20,384 nt of DNA from Acidobacteriota bacterium (lineage in GTDB: Bacteria; Acidobacteriota; Terriglobia; Terriglobales; Acidobacteriaceae): assembly GCA_025353435.1 (NCBI GenBank), contig JANXQR010000312.1, positions 1 through 20,384 of the forward strand, written 5' to 3'. The notes below the pieces were generated by a model that worked only from the letters and a program-made list of their open reading frames with translations, was not told where the DNA came from and searched no databases. Of this stretch, positions 1-6,567 are shown one piece after another. Numbering within the stretch: the stretch's first letter is position 1; every line of letters begins with the position of its first letter. The translations under genes and the position numbers were made by a program.

Positions 1-293
1 ACGACGATTTGGACAGACTGCGCTCCCGTCGCTGTTACCTTCAGAATTCGACTGTTAGCCGTGTCGGCAATAAAGACATTTCCATTGCCATCCACTGCCA
101 AGCCCGTTGGCGAATATGCAGTGCTGTCCAGCAGGCTGACCGCGCTGGTGAACTGAACTGTTTGCGCCGCGACGAATGGTTGGATCCCGCATACGAGGAC
201 ACCCAGAACCACCCAACCAGCAAGCAGACGCCCATATTTCGACCAACCTTGCGAAGCGAAGGAGACTGTCGTCCCCATCAGCTTTCTGAACAT
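1..293 (-). CDS. Secreted NHL-repeat protein, N-terminal part (cut by window edge)
   Basis: Reading the minus strand from the ATG at 293 gives 97 open codons to the left edge with no stop. The N-terminus has a basic start (MFRKLMG), a hydrophobic stretch at about residues 22-37 and an alanine-rich end (PFVAAQ) like a signal peptidase I site near residue 43. Residues 64-92 read GLAVDGNGNVFIADTANSRI and onward, the classic NHL-repeat pattern (G-hAVDxxGNVYVADxxNxRI) of a beta-propeller blade. NHL propellers usually bind proteins or ligands, and exported forms are very common in Acidobacteriota; no substrate can be named. An AGGA lies seven bases before the ATG. A shorter start at Met6 is possible. 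Most of the gene lies outside the window, so its length, repeat number and any C-terminal domain are unknown. Confidence 0.72.
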   Translation of the reverse strand, partial: MFRKLMGTTVSFASQGWSKYGRLLAGWVVLGVLVCGIQPFVAAQTVQFTSAVSLLDSTAYSPTGLAVDGNGNVFIADTANSRILKVTATGAQSVQIV

Positions 294-600
294 GGTTTTC
301 CTGCCCTTCCGTTGCTGTTGCTTATTGGAGGCCCTAATAGGATGAAGGAGAATCTTAATACTCTACCACGAGTCAATCAGTAACAGCCCTCAAGAACACA
401 GTGGCCACCGGCGAGCGCCGCCCTGCACGATCTGATTTCTGAGGGCTTGCAGTCATACTTTAGGAGGGGTCGCTTAGATATTTTCGAGATGCTCGTTTCG
501 GAGCTTGTCTTCAAAGGCAGATCGAACGCAGCCAAGCAGATTGTTCCCCGCCATGACCATTTCCCATCTGCGATCTTCACCCACGATTGGGTCGTCATAC

Positions 601-624
601 GCGTATTTTGGCGTATTTCGGCGT
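601..624. repeat. Short 10-bp tandem repeat
   Basis: The unit GCGTATTTTG (601-610) is followed directly by GCGTATTTCG (611-620) and a partial third copy GCGT (621-624). One base differs between the two full copies. It sits about 40 bases before the tRNA-Phe fragment. No function is evident. Confidence 0.7.
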
Positions 625-664
625 CGCTCTACGGCCTGTAAGTAGTTGCAAGTACTGCTTTTTA

Positions 665-713
665 CCGCCCTGAAAAGGCCGGCGTCGGCGGTTCAATCCC
701 GTCTCTGGTTGCC
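665..713 (+). pseudogene. Degenerate 3' fragment of tRNA-Phe(GAA), possible attachment-site remnant
   Basis: The segment lines up base for base with tRNA architecture from the anticodon stem to the 3' end. It has a 5-nt anticodon stem strand (665-669), the 7-nt loop CTGAAAA with anticodon GAA at 672-674, the 3' stem strand (677-681, one C-C mismatch), a 5-nt variable region, a T-arm (687-691 with 699-703 around loop TTCAATC) and a 7-nt acceptor strand TCTGGTT (704-710) plus G. No CCA is encoded. The sequence 5' of 665 shows no D-arm or matching acceptor strand (AACCAGA), so the tRNA is not complete. A break at the anticodon stem is where many integrases recombine. That this is an att remnant is inference. 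Confidence 0.55.
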
Positions 714-733
714 TGTGAAACGCTCGTGCCTGG

Positions 734-814
734 CTCCATGGTCAACTGCACGATCTGGAGCTTCTCCACATCCGAGCGATGAACGGCGACAGCTATCGCC
801 TCAAGCAGAGCAGC
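734..814 (+). pseudogene. Possible remnant of IS21-family helper ATPase (IstB) C-terminus
   Basis: In plus frame 2 the translation across 761-808 reads LLHIRAMNGDSYRLKQ. This resembles the C-terminal end of IstB-type ATPases, where a DRLxHH...xxGDSYRLK pattern is common. Nothing upstream resembles the Walker A/B core, and there is no partner IstA transposase or terminal inverted repeat in view. If real, it is only a decayed tail of about 25 codons. It begins about 20 bases after the tRNA-Phe fragment, which fits a mobile-element scar. The match is short and from memory, so it could be chance. Confidence 0.33.
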
Positions 815-1060
815 TGTAAACGGACCTCATCCACCGGACGCAGAACCCTCCCCACTCCAAACGCGCCTCAGGGTAGAAGGGCCTCTGGAGCGTAGCGGAA
901 GGGGCCATTCTACTCATACTCAAAAACTTCGCATCTATCTCCTGGCCTGCTTTTGCTTCGCCCAATGGCTTGGCTTTACTCCACCCTAGACAGGTACGTG
1001 TGTCCCACCACTCTTCCTAATTTTCTACATCACCTAGCTGCTAAGGGTTTTCTACGAACA

Positions 1061-1087
1061 AAAAGCCCGGCACGTTGCCGGGCTTTT
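1061..1087 (-). terminator. Rho-independent terminator after trx
   Basis: A perfect 12-bp stem (1061-1072 with 1076-1087, core AGCCCGGCA) encloses a 3-nt loop. On the minus strand it ends in a run of five T. It lies 20 bases beyond the thioredoxin stop codon. The A/T ends make it potentially active in both directions. Confidence 0.85.
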
Positions 1088-1106
1088 ACATTTTCCGAGT
1101 GAGGCG

Positions 1107-1439
1107 CTACGCCAACAGGCGCTGCACCTTCTCCTCGATCACATCCTGCCCGACGTAGCCCACGATCTGGTCTGCCACCTTACCGTTTTTAAAGAACAAG
1201 AGCGCCGGGATACCGCGGATTCCATAGCGCGAAGGGGTGGCCCCATTTTGGTCCACATTCACCTTCGTCACCTTCAGCTTGCCTGCGTAAGTCACCGCCA
1301 CGCTATCCACAGCTGGAGCAATCATCTTGCATGGGCCGCACCAGCCCGCCCAGAAATCCACCAAGACCGGTTGCTCGCTCTTGAGCACCTCCTGGTCGAA
1401 ATTCGCATCCGTTACTTCGATTACGCCTACTCCCGCCAT
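1107..1439 (-). CDS. trxA: Thioredoxin
   Basis: A 110-residue protein that is a complete single thioredoxin fold. It is a cytoplasmic dithiol oxidoreductase normally kept reduced by thioredoxin reductase. The active site FWAGWCGPCKM places the redox cysteines at 34 and 37, the buried Asp of the family is in LVDFW, and the cis-proline is Pro78 in RGIPALLFF. Length matches classical thioredoxins (about 105-110). An upstream extension to 1511 is open, but the ATG at 1439 is preceded at once by AAGGAGG (1443-1449), which decides the start. A TAAAAT hexamer on the minus strand at 1468-1473 could be the -10 of its own promoter, without a clear -35. The gene appears monocistronic: a terminator lies 20 bases after the stop, and the next gene upstream ends almost 500 bases away. 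The family call is secure; which paralog this is cannot be told. Confidence 0.95.
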   Translation of the reverse strand: MAGVGVIEVTDANFDQEVLKSEQPVLVDFWAGWCGPCKMIAPAVDSVAVTYAGKLKVTKVNVDQNGATPSRYGIRGIPALLFFKNGKVADQIVGYVGQDVIEEKVQRLLA

Positions 1440-1442
1440 GTT

Positions 1443-1449
1443 CCTCCTT
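1443..1449 (-). promoter_or_regulatory. Ribosome binding site of trx
   Basis: AAGGAGG on the minus strand, three bases before the ATG at 1439. It is the best Shine-Dalgarno match in the region and excludes the longer start at 1511, whose upstream region has none. Confidence 0.75.
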
Positions 1450-1683
1450 GCCCCACTTTCCAATCTCATTTTAAGCGTTGCCGCTCGTTTTCGTTGCCGA
1501 CGTCCTCTCATAAGATGCGGTGGGGTGTGGAAAGTCGCAACAGGCCCGGATTGGTAAACGTGAACGAGGCGTAGCCGCGGATGACCTCCAAGGCAGGCCT
1601 AGGTTCCGTTTCTTAATTTGAGATGACTGGAATGTCCGCTGGCGAGAAGGTTTGGCAGGAAGGTTGACCGCGTCGAAAACTGG

Positions 1684-1730
1684 CCAAAAATCAGAAGCGC
1701 CCGGATTCCAATTAAGGAATCACGGGCGCT
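1684..1730 (-). terminator. Probable terminator of the thrC-thrB operon
   Basis: A 14-bp stem (1696-1709 with 1716-1730, one bulged A at 1722) closes a 6-nt A/T loop. On the minus strand it is followed after four bases by TTTTT. It lies about 200 bases beyond the thrB stop, so the operon would have a long 3' untranslated region. The distance lowers certainty about which transcript it ends. Confidence 0.6.
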
Positions 1731-1927
1731 AGAGCAGCCCTCCCCCAGAACTGCCCACGTTGTGAATGTAAGGTGTTTCGGGGTAGAAAGCAATCAATCT
1801 TAGGTAATTGAGAGGGAGATCACCAACGGGGTAGTTGGTAAATGGATACTATTGACGATGCAAGAGTTAGCGAATATTGCAACGTCGAGCTGCGCACAGA
1901 ACAGTGGCTTTGCAGGGGTTACATCGG

Positions 1928-2863
1928 TCATGCCGAATCGCACTGCATTGCACCGCGCGGTTCAAAAGAACAGGGGAGGAGCTCGGGAGCAGACATTCCC
2001 TCGAGCGCGGCGCGTATCGCGGCGGACGCTTCAGTGATATTTTGAGGTCCGTCGAGCACCACGAGGACCGCCGGGCCTGCTCCGCTTAGGGCGACTCCGA
2101 TCACGCCGTGCCTGCCCGCCAGCGGAAGGAGCCGCGGGAGTTGCGGACAGATTGCGGCCCGATAGGGCTGGTGAATGCGATCGGACATCGCGACTTGCAG
2201 AAGGTCTCCCATCCCCTGGGTGAACGCCAGCCCCAATAGAGCGACCGATTGCAGGTTTGCAACCACGTCGGTCCGCCCGTAGGTGAGCGGCAGAACCGCT
2301 CTCGCCTTGCTGGTGGCGAGCGGTTCGATTGGCAACACGACAATAGCCCTCCACTGAGACGGAGGGGTTACACGGGCCACGTGAATGCCCCGACCGTTGC
2401 CGGCGGCGACCACGAAGCCTCCCAGCCAGCAGGCTGCGGCGTTGTCTGGGTGTCCTTCGAGGAGCGCTGCTTCGGCAAGAATTCGATCACTATCCCATTT
2501 CAAGTTTCCGAAATGGACGGCGAGCGCAATCGCCGCTAACCGGCCGGCAGCCGAAGATCCACAACCCATTCCCAGCGGAATTTCATTCTGCATTTGAATG
2601 GCCAGCGGGATAACTGCCCGATCATTCTCAGTGAGCAGTTTGCGGTAGAGATCGAGCACAAGATTGTCTTCGAGCCTGGCACACCGGTCTGCATCGCGGC
2701 CCGTCGCGGTAATCGAGAACTGGTCTGCCGCCTGCGCTTCCAGGTGGAGATAGAAATCAAGTGCGACGGCTGCGGTATCAAATCCCGGTCCCAGGTTCGC
2801 CGAGGTGGCGGGGAGACGGAGGCGGAGGCGCAGTTTGGGCGGCCCTTCTTGCTCCCCGCTCAT
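1928..2863 (-). CDS. thrB: Homoserine kinase
   Basis: A 311-residue GHMP-family kinase that phosphorylates L-homoserine with ATP to O-phosphohomoserine, the substrate of the neighbouring threonine synthase. The N-terminal motif LPATSANLGPGFD (residues 18-29) and the glycine-rich ATP loop EIPLGMGCGSSAA (94-106) are diagnostic. EGHPDNAAACWLGG (136-149) is the homoserine kinase-type segment, and VALSGAGPAVLVVL near the C-terminus is GHMP motif 3. Length fits the family (about 300-320). The open frame runs upstream through thrC to 3130, but those codons are a shadow of thrC. The ATG at 2863 overlaps the thrC stop as ATGA and has AAGGA ten bases upstream, pointing to translational coupling. Regulation is expected to be shared with thrC. 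Confidence 0.96.
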   Translation of the reverse strand: MSGEQEGPPKLRLRLRLPATSANLGPGFDTAAVALDFYLHLEAQAADQFSITATGRDADRCARLEDNLVLDLYRKLLTENDRAVIPLAIQMQNEIPLGMGCGSSAAGRLAAIALAVHFGNLKWDSDRILAEAALLEGHPDNAAACWLGGFVVAAGNGRGIHVARVTPPSQWRAIVVLPIEPLATSKARAVLPLTYGRTDVVANLQSVALLGLAFTQGMGDLLQVAMSDRIHQPYRAAICPQLPRLLPLAGRHGVIGVALSGAGPAVLVVLDGPQNITEASAAIRAALEGMSAPELLPCSFEPRGAMQCDSA

Positions 2864-4239
2864 TGCGTTGATTCCTTGAGAGCAGCAAGAACGGCTGCGG
2901 GCGTTGCTTCCACGCTGCGGGCTTCCCGGCGCAAGTGCGTAATCTGCTCTTCCAAGCCGGCAGATTCTTCTTTGCGGAGTAATGTGCCGCGATGGAACTC
3001 GATAGTGTAGTCGGCGTCCTTCAGCGTGTGTCCGGTGAGAACCAGCACCACGGTTTCGCCGCTGGCCACCGAGCCTTGTGCGCGCAGTTTCTTCAATCCG
3101 GCAAGCGTGACAGCGGAGGCAGGTTCGCAACCTAGTCCCTCGGCGCCCAATTCCGCTTTTGCAATGGCGATCTCAGCTTCAGTTACGTCGAGAACCCATC
3201 CGTCGGTGTCCTGCACAACCCGCGCCGCTTTGCGCCACGACGCCGGACTTCCGATGCGAATGGCGGTAGCGCGCGTGTGCGCCTCCATTGGTTGTATCTC
3301 CGACCCGTGGCAGGTGGCGAAGCTGCGCACCAGCGGGTTGGCGCCCTCTGCCTGAATTACCGAGATCCGCGGCATGCGCGATATCAGTCCCAGTTCGCGC
3401 ATCTCACGGAAACCTTTGCCGAGAGCAGAGCTGTTTCCCAGGTTGCCGCCAGGAACGATCAGGTGGTCGGGCACGTTCCAGTCAAAGGCCTCAGCGATCT
3501 CAATCGCCGGCGTCTTCTGACCTTCAAGCCGATATGGGTTTACAGAGTTCAACAAGTAGATGGGCGCCTCGCGCACGATCTCAGTCAGCACGCGCATACA
3601 TCCATCGAAATCGGTCTTCAGCTGGCAGGTCAATGCGCCATAGTCCATGGCCTGGGAAAGCTTTCCCCAGGCGATCTTGCCTTCGGGAATCAGCACCAGG
3701 CTGCGCAGTCCCGCTCGCGCTGCGTAAGCCGCCATCGCCGCCGATGTGTTTCCGGTTGAAGCGCAGGCCACCCATTGGAAACCTCTCTCCCGCGCTACGC
3801 TCAGGGCCGACGTCATGCCGGTATCTTTGAAGGAGCCGGTTGGATTCATGCCCTGATGCTTGGCGAAGAGCTGGTCTATTCCCAAAGCGGCGGCGGCACG
3901 CGGCAATGCGTACAGCGGCGTGTTGCCCTCGCGAAGGGTCACGGCGTTGCCGAAGCTGTCGAGGATGGGCAGCAGCTCACGGAAGCGCCACACCCCTGAG
4001 TGATCGAGCGCCTCAGACGAACAGCGGCGCTCGCGCCACAGCCATTTGAGCGCGCCGGCGTTGGGGCGGTCGTGGCTCTGGCGCTGCGCCCAACCGGGAT
4101 ACTCGACTTCGAAAAGGTCGCCGCACTCGACGCAGCGAAAATCCGGCTTCGCCGAGCTGCCGGAGATGCGCGCACCGCAGCCGAAACAACGCAACTGATG
4201 CAGATTGTCGTTCATACCAGGTGTTAGGGTACCGTTCAT
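2860..4239 (-). CDS. thrC: Threonine synthase with N-terminal zinc ribbon
   Basis: A 459-residue fold-type II PLP enzyme that converts O-phosphohomoserine to threonine. A CxxC...CxxC zinc ribbon (Cys18, 21, 36, 39) is followed by the catalytic domain. The PLP lysine is Lys138 in NPTGSFKDTGM, and the phosphate-binding loop is VPGGNLGNSSALG. An extra tail of about 35 residues after the HTLKDADYTIE segment looks helical. It is first in the operon and overlaps thrB by four bases. The start is unsure: Met1 (4239) and Met9 (4215) each follow one copy of a 24-bp tandem repeat, and neither has a clear ribosome site. Met9 gives a more usual N-terminus (MNDNLHQLRCFGC). The gene is divergent from modA with about 64 bases between them, so promoters overlap. 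Function is secure; the first eight residues are not. Confidence 0.95.
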   Translation of the reverse strand: MNGTLTPGMNDNLHQLRCFGCGARISGSSAKPDFRCVECGDLFEVEYPGWAQRQSHDRPNAGALKWLWRERRCSSEALDHSGVWRFRELLPILDSFGNAVTLREGNTPLYALPRAAAALGIDQLFAKHQGMNPTGSFKDTGMTSALSVARERGFQWVACASTGNTSAAMAAYAARAGLRSLVLIPEGKIAWGKLSQAMDYGALTCQLKTDFDGCMRVLTEIVREAPIYLLNSVNPYRLEGQKTPAIEIAEAFDWNVPDHLIVPGGNLGNSSALGKGFREMRELGLISRMPRISVIQAEGANPLVRSFATCHGSEIQPMEAHTRATAIRIGSPASWRKAARVVQDTDGWVLDVTEAEIAIAKAELGAEGLGCEPASAVTLAGLKKLRAQGSVASGETVVLVLTGHTLKDADYTIEFHRGTLLRKEESAGLEEQITHLRREARSVEATPAAVLAALKESTQ

Positions 4240-4257
4240 GCTTGATGTTAGGGTACC
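4210..4257. repeat. 24-bp tandem duplication over the thrC start
   Basis: Two adjacent 24-base units (4210-4233 and 4234-4257) match at 20 of 24 positions, with the 12-mer TGTTAGGGTACC identical in both. Each unit contains a CAT, i.e. an ATG of thrC on the minus strand, so the duplication creates two in-frame start codons eight codons apart. The repeat fills most of the gap between the divergent thrC and modA genes. It could be a duplicated start region or paired protein-binding sites. Confidence 0.8.
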
Positions 4258-4303
4258 AGCGTAGGGCCAATTTTCGGTGAGCTGAGGAAGGAAGGAACCG
4301 GCT

Positions 4304-5101
4304 ATGACGCCTAACTTCTTGCGTGTCGCCTTTGTGTTGGCTGCCTGCCTGACTACTTCGGCCGCTCAGACTCCGTTGCGCATTGCCGCGGCTGCCGATC
4401 TGGAGCCGGTGCTGCCGACGATCCTCGAACAATTTCAGAAAGAGACGGGCATTCGCGCGGTGGCCACTTACCAGGCGTCCGCTGCGCTTGCCGCGCAAAT
4501 ACAGAACGGTGCGCCGTTTGATCTCTTCCTCTCCGCTGATTTGGGATATCCGCAAAAGCTGATCGCCGCAGGGCTTGCGCAGGGGCTTGGAGATGGCAGA
4601 GCCGGCATTCCAATTATTTACGCTCGGGGAACGCTGGTGCTGTGGACGCGGAGGGACTCGCACCTACCCCTTCCCTCTCTCGAGATGCTCGGCCGGCCCG
4701 AAGTTAAACGCATTGCAATTGCCAATCCAGATCGAGCTCCATACGGGCGAGCGGCCGTGGCAGCTCTCAAAAAGCTCGGCATTTACGAGGCGCTCAAGTT
4801 CCGCCTGGTTACAGCCGAAAATATCGCGCAAGCTGCGCAGTTTGTCGACACAGGCAATGCCGACGCAGGCTTCATATCGCTCACGTCGGCAAGCACGCTC
4901 AGGCTCATGGAGGACGGCCGATACTTAGTGATTCCCGCCGATCTTTACCCTCCGATTGAGCAGGGCGCAGTGCTGTTGAGCCAGACGAAGCAGAGAGTGG
5001 AATCCAAGAAATTGCTGGTATTCCTAATGTCGACGCCCGTTCAGCAAGAGATGCGCAAGTTCGGTCTGACGCCCGGTCAGGACAATCCAGCCGCGCCCTA
5101 G
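4304..5101 (+). CDS. modA: Molybdate ABC transporter, periplasmic binding protein
   Basis: A 265-residue exported solute-binding protein. A signal peptide (about residues 1-21, ending TTSAAQ) leads into LRIAAAADLEPVLPTILEQF, the usual ModA start. YQASAALAAQIQNGAPFDLFLSAD matches the anion-binding region (family pattern: GSSGxLxxQIxxGAPxDxFLSAD). NPDRAPYGRAAVAALKKLG and GNADAGFISL are also family-typical. It captures molybdate (or tungstate) in the periplasm and delivers it to ModB. Length is normal (about 250-265). AAGGAAGGAA lies just before the ATG. It is the first gene of modABC and divergent from thrC. No molybdenum-cofactor riboswitch or recognisable ModE palindrome is visible in the short leader. 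Molybdate versus tungstate preference cannot be read from sequence. Confidence 0.94.
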   Translation: MTPNFLRVAFVLAACLTTSAAQTPLRIAAAADLEPVLPTILEQFQKETGIRAVATYQASAALAAQIQNGAPFDLFLSADLGYPQKLIAAGLAQGLGDGRAGIPIIYARGTLVLWTRRDSHLPLPSLEMLGRPEVKRIAIANPDRAPYGRAAVAALKKLGIYEALKFRLVTAENIAQAAQFVDTGNADAGFISLTSASTLRLMEDGRYLVIPADLYPPIEQGAVLLSQTKQRVESKKLLVFLMSTPVQQEMRKFGLTPGQDNPAAP

Positions 5102-5141
5102 CATATGCAATTTAAAGCGAATTAAAGCGATTCCGGGCAGT

Positions 5142-5855
5142 ATGCTGTTCTGGAACGCTATGGATTGGCAGGCACTTACACTGACGCTGCGGCTGGCGTC
5201 GATCACGACGGCAATTCTGTTGCTCATCTCCATCCCGCTGGGGGCGCTGCTGGTGCTGGGGCGGAGCCGATGGCTGGCGGTGTTGCAGGCACTTACCGCA
5301 TTGCCTCTGGTCCTTCCACCTACAGTATTGGGATTCTTTCTGCTGGTGCTGCTCGGACCGCGGACTGCGTTTGGCCGAGGCATCACTTCTCTGCTCGGGC
5401 ACCCGCTGGCGTTTTCATTCGCGGGTCTGGTGGTCGGGTCAGTCCTTTACAGCCTCCCGTTCGCCGTCCAACCCATCGTTGCGGGGTTTGCGGCTATCGA
5501 TCCCCCGCTCCTTGATGCAGCGCGCCTGCTCGGGGCTGGACATGGCCGCCTCGTCCTTACGTTGCTCATGCCACTGGCCCGCCGATCGTTGATCGCTGCC
5601 GCTGTGCTTAGCTTTCTGCACACCGTAGGCGAGTTCGGCGTGGTACTCATGCTTGGCGGAGACATACCGGGGGCAACGCGGACGCTGTCGATTCTGCTCT
5701 ACAACCAGGTGGGGAACTTCGATTACGCCGCTGCCAGCCGCACGGCCACCCTGCTGCTCACTTTGAGCCTGGCCGCGTTGATCTCGATTTACGCAATTGG
5801 ACAGTCGTCGGGACCGAGTCGAGGCTACAGGGCTCGCGGAGGCCCCCGTGCTTGA
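5142..5855 (+). CDS. modB: Molybdate ABC transporter, permease
   Basis: A 237-residue inner-membrane protein with about five to six hydrophobic segments. It carries the cytoplasmic EAA-type loop DAARLLGAGHGRLVLTLLMP (about residues 125-144) that contacts the ATPase, followed by LSFLHTVGEFGVVLMLGG, a strongly ModB-like segment (ALGEFGA in the family). It forms the channel through which ModA-bound molybdate passes. It starts 40 bases after modA. ATG at 5142 and ATG at 5160 (Met7) are both possible and neither has a strong ribosome site; Met7 gives the more usual MDWQALTLTLRLA start. Its 3' end overlaps the GTG start of modC by eight bases. Confidence 0.93.
   Translation: MLFWNAMDWQALTLTLRLASITTAILLLISIPLGALLVLGRSRWLAVLQALTALPLVLPPTVLGFFLLVLLGPRTAFGRGITSLLGHPLAFSFAGLVVGSVLYSLPFAVQPIVAGFAAIDPPLLDAARLLGAGHGRLVLTLLMPLARRSLIAAAVLSFLHTVGEFGVVLMLGGDIPGATRTLSILLYNQVGNFDYAAASRTATLLLTLSLAALISIYAIGQSSGPSRGYRARGGPRA
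5838..5842 (+). promoter_or_regulatory. Ribosome binding site deciding the GTG start of modC
   Basis: GGAGG inside the last codons of modB, five bases before GTG at 5848. It favours that start over an ATG at 5797, which would overlap modB by almost 60 bases and has no comparable site. Confidence 0.7.
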
Positions 5856-6564
5856 GATCGCGCTCGATGCGCGCCGGGGTGGCTTTCACCTGCAAATTGA
5901 AGCCCGCTTCGCCACGGATTGGACGGTCATCTTCGGCCCCAGCGGCTCAGGAAAGAGCACGCTGCTCCGGCTGCTCGCGGGTCTGGACCGGGAAGTCGCC
6001 GCTTCGCCGGGAAATGCCCGTGTTGTCTTCAACGGGAAGGCTCTTGCTGACACATCGGCACATTGCTGGGTTCGGCCAGGGCTTCGTGGCACTGCCTTGG
6101 TAACGCAGCAGCCCGCACTCTTCCCTCACCTCAACGTGGCGGAAAATGTCGCCTATGGCCTGTCGGACTTGGAACGGAGCCGGCGCCTCGCCCGTGTCGA
6201 AGAGATGCTGGAACTTGTTGGTGCGAGAGACCTCTCAAGTCGACGTCCGCTGGACCTGTCCGGTGGCGAGGCGCAGCGCATAGCGCTTGCCCGAGCCATC
6301 GCTCCCGACCCGCGGCTTCTGCTGCTGGATGAGCCGTTTTCCGCGCTCGATGGGGCCACCAGCGACGCACTGCTCGACCGTCTGAGACATTGGTTGCGAG
6401 AGCGGCAAGTTCAAACCATCCTCGCCACTCATGACGCCACCGATGCATTCGCCACGGCAGCAGAAGTAGCGCTTCTAAGCGATGGCCGTCTTGTAGCGCT
6501 GGGACCGGCGGCACTGGTCCTGAGCGAAGAGCGCGATCGGCTCATGCAACGGTTGTCGGAGTAG
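5848..6564 (+). CDS. modC: Molybdate ABC transporter, ATP-binding subunit (short form)
   Basis: A 238-residue ABC ATPase that powers ModB. It has the Walker A loop GPSGSGKST, a signature LSGGEAQRIALARAI, a Walker B LLLLDEPFSALD and the switch histidine in LATHDATDAF. Start GTG at 5848 is chosen for its GGAGG five bases upstream and the eight-base overlap with modB. Typical ModC (E. coli type, about 350 residues) has a C-terminal molybdate-binding TOBE/Mop domain. This protein stops soon after the ATPase core, so that regulatory domain is absent. There is no adjacent gene that could supply it. The stop lies three bases from the stop of the convergent murB. Assignment to Mo rather than another anion rests on the modA and modB neighbours. 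Confidence 0.92.
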   Translation: MLEIALDARRGGFHLQIEARFATDWTVIFGPSGSGKSTLLRLLAGLDREVAASPGNARVVFNGKALADTSAHCWVRPGLRGTALVTQQPALFPHLNVAENVAYGLSDLERSRRLARVEEMLELVGARDLSSRRPLDLSGGEAQRIALARAIAPDPRLLLLDEPFSALDGATSDALLDRLRHWLRERQVQTILATHDATDAFATAAEVALLSDGRLVALGPAALVLSEERDRLMQRLSE

Positions 6565-6567
6565 TCG

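Larger units (their letters stand above)
294..1060. other. Gene-poor stretch with mobile-element debris
   Basis: No open reading frame here has a credible start, ribosome site and recognisable protein. It holds a 10-base tandem repeat at 601-624, a degenerate 3' tRNA-Phe fragment at 665-713 and a possible IstB-like coding remnant at about 734-814. The first part (294-400) should include the promoter of the leftward NHL gene, but I see no convincing -35/-10 pair. The stretch 820-1050 shows nothing I can name. Its decayed coding content and the tRNA fragment suggest an old integration site. Confidence 0.6.
1440..1927. other. Intergenic region between trx and thrB
   Basis: Nearly 490 bases without a credible gene. 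It contains the trx ribosome site and presumed promoter (about 1440-1500) and a strong bulged hairpin at 1696-1730. The small open frames here either run through that hairpin or overlap thrB antisense. I see nothing else in it. Confidence 0.6.

Noticed and set aside
9..383. Open frames on both strands over the left end (plus 9-383; minus 41-246)
   Set aside because: They overlap the NHL-repeat protein, which has a signal peptide and a family motif. The others show no recognisable features.
377..691. Open stretches at 377-598 (minus), 447-641 (plus) and a stop-free minus frame 474-691
   Set aside because: No ribosome site and no recognisable protein. The 474-691 frame looks protein-like near its end but has no suitable start and runs antisense into the tRNA fragment.
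1599..1793. 64-codon minus ORF between trx and thrB
   Set aside because: It runs through the strong bulged hairpin and has no ribosome site or family-like sequence.
2864..3130. Upstream extension of the homoserine kinase frame
   Set aside because: It lies entirely inside thrC in another frame. The ATGA overlap gives the natural start.
4240..4303. Molybdenum-cofactor riboswitch or ModE operator before modA
   Set aside because: The leader is only about 50-60 bases and I see neither the riboswitch stems nor a clear ModE palindrome.
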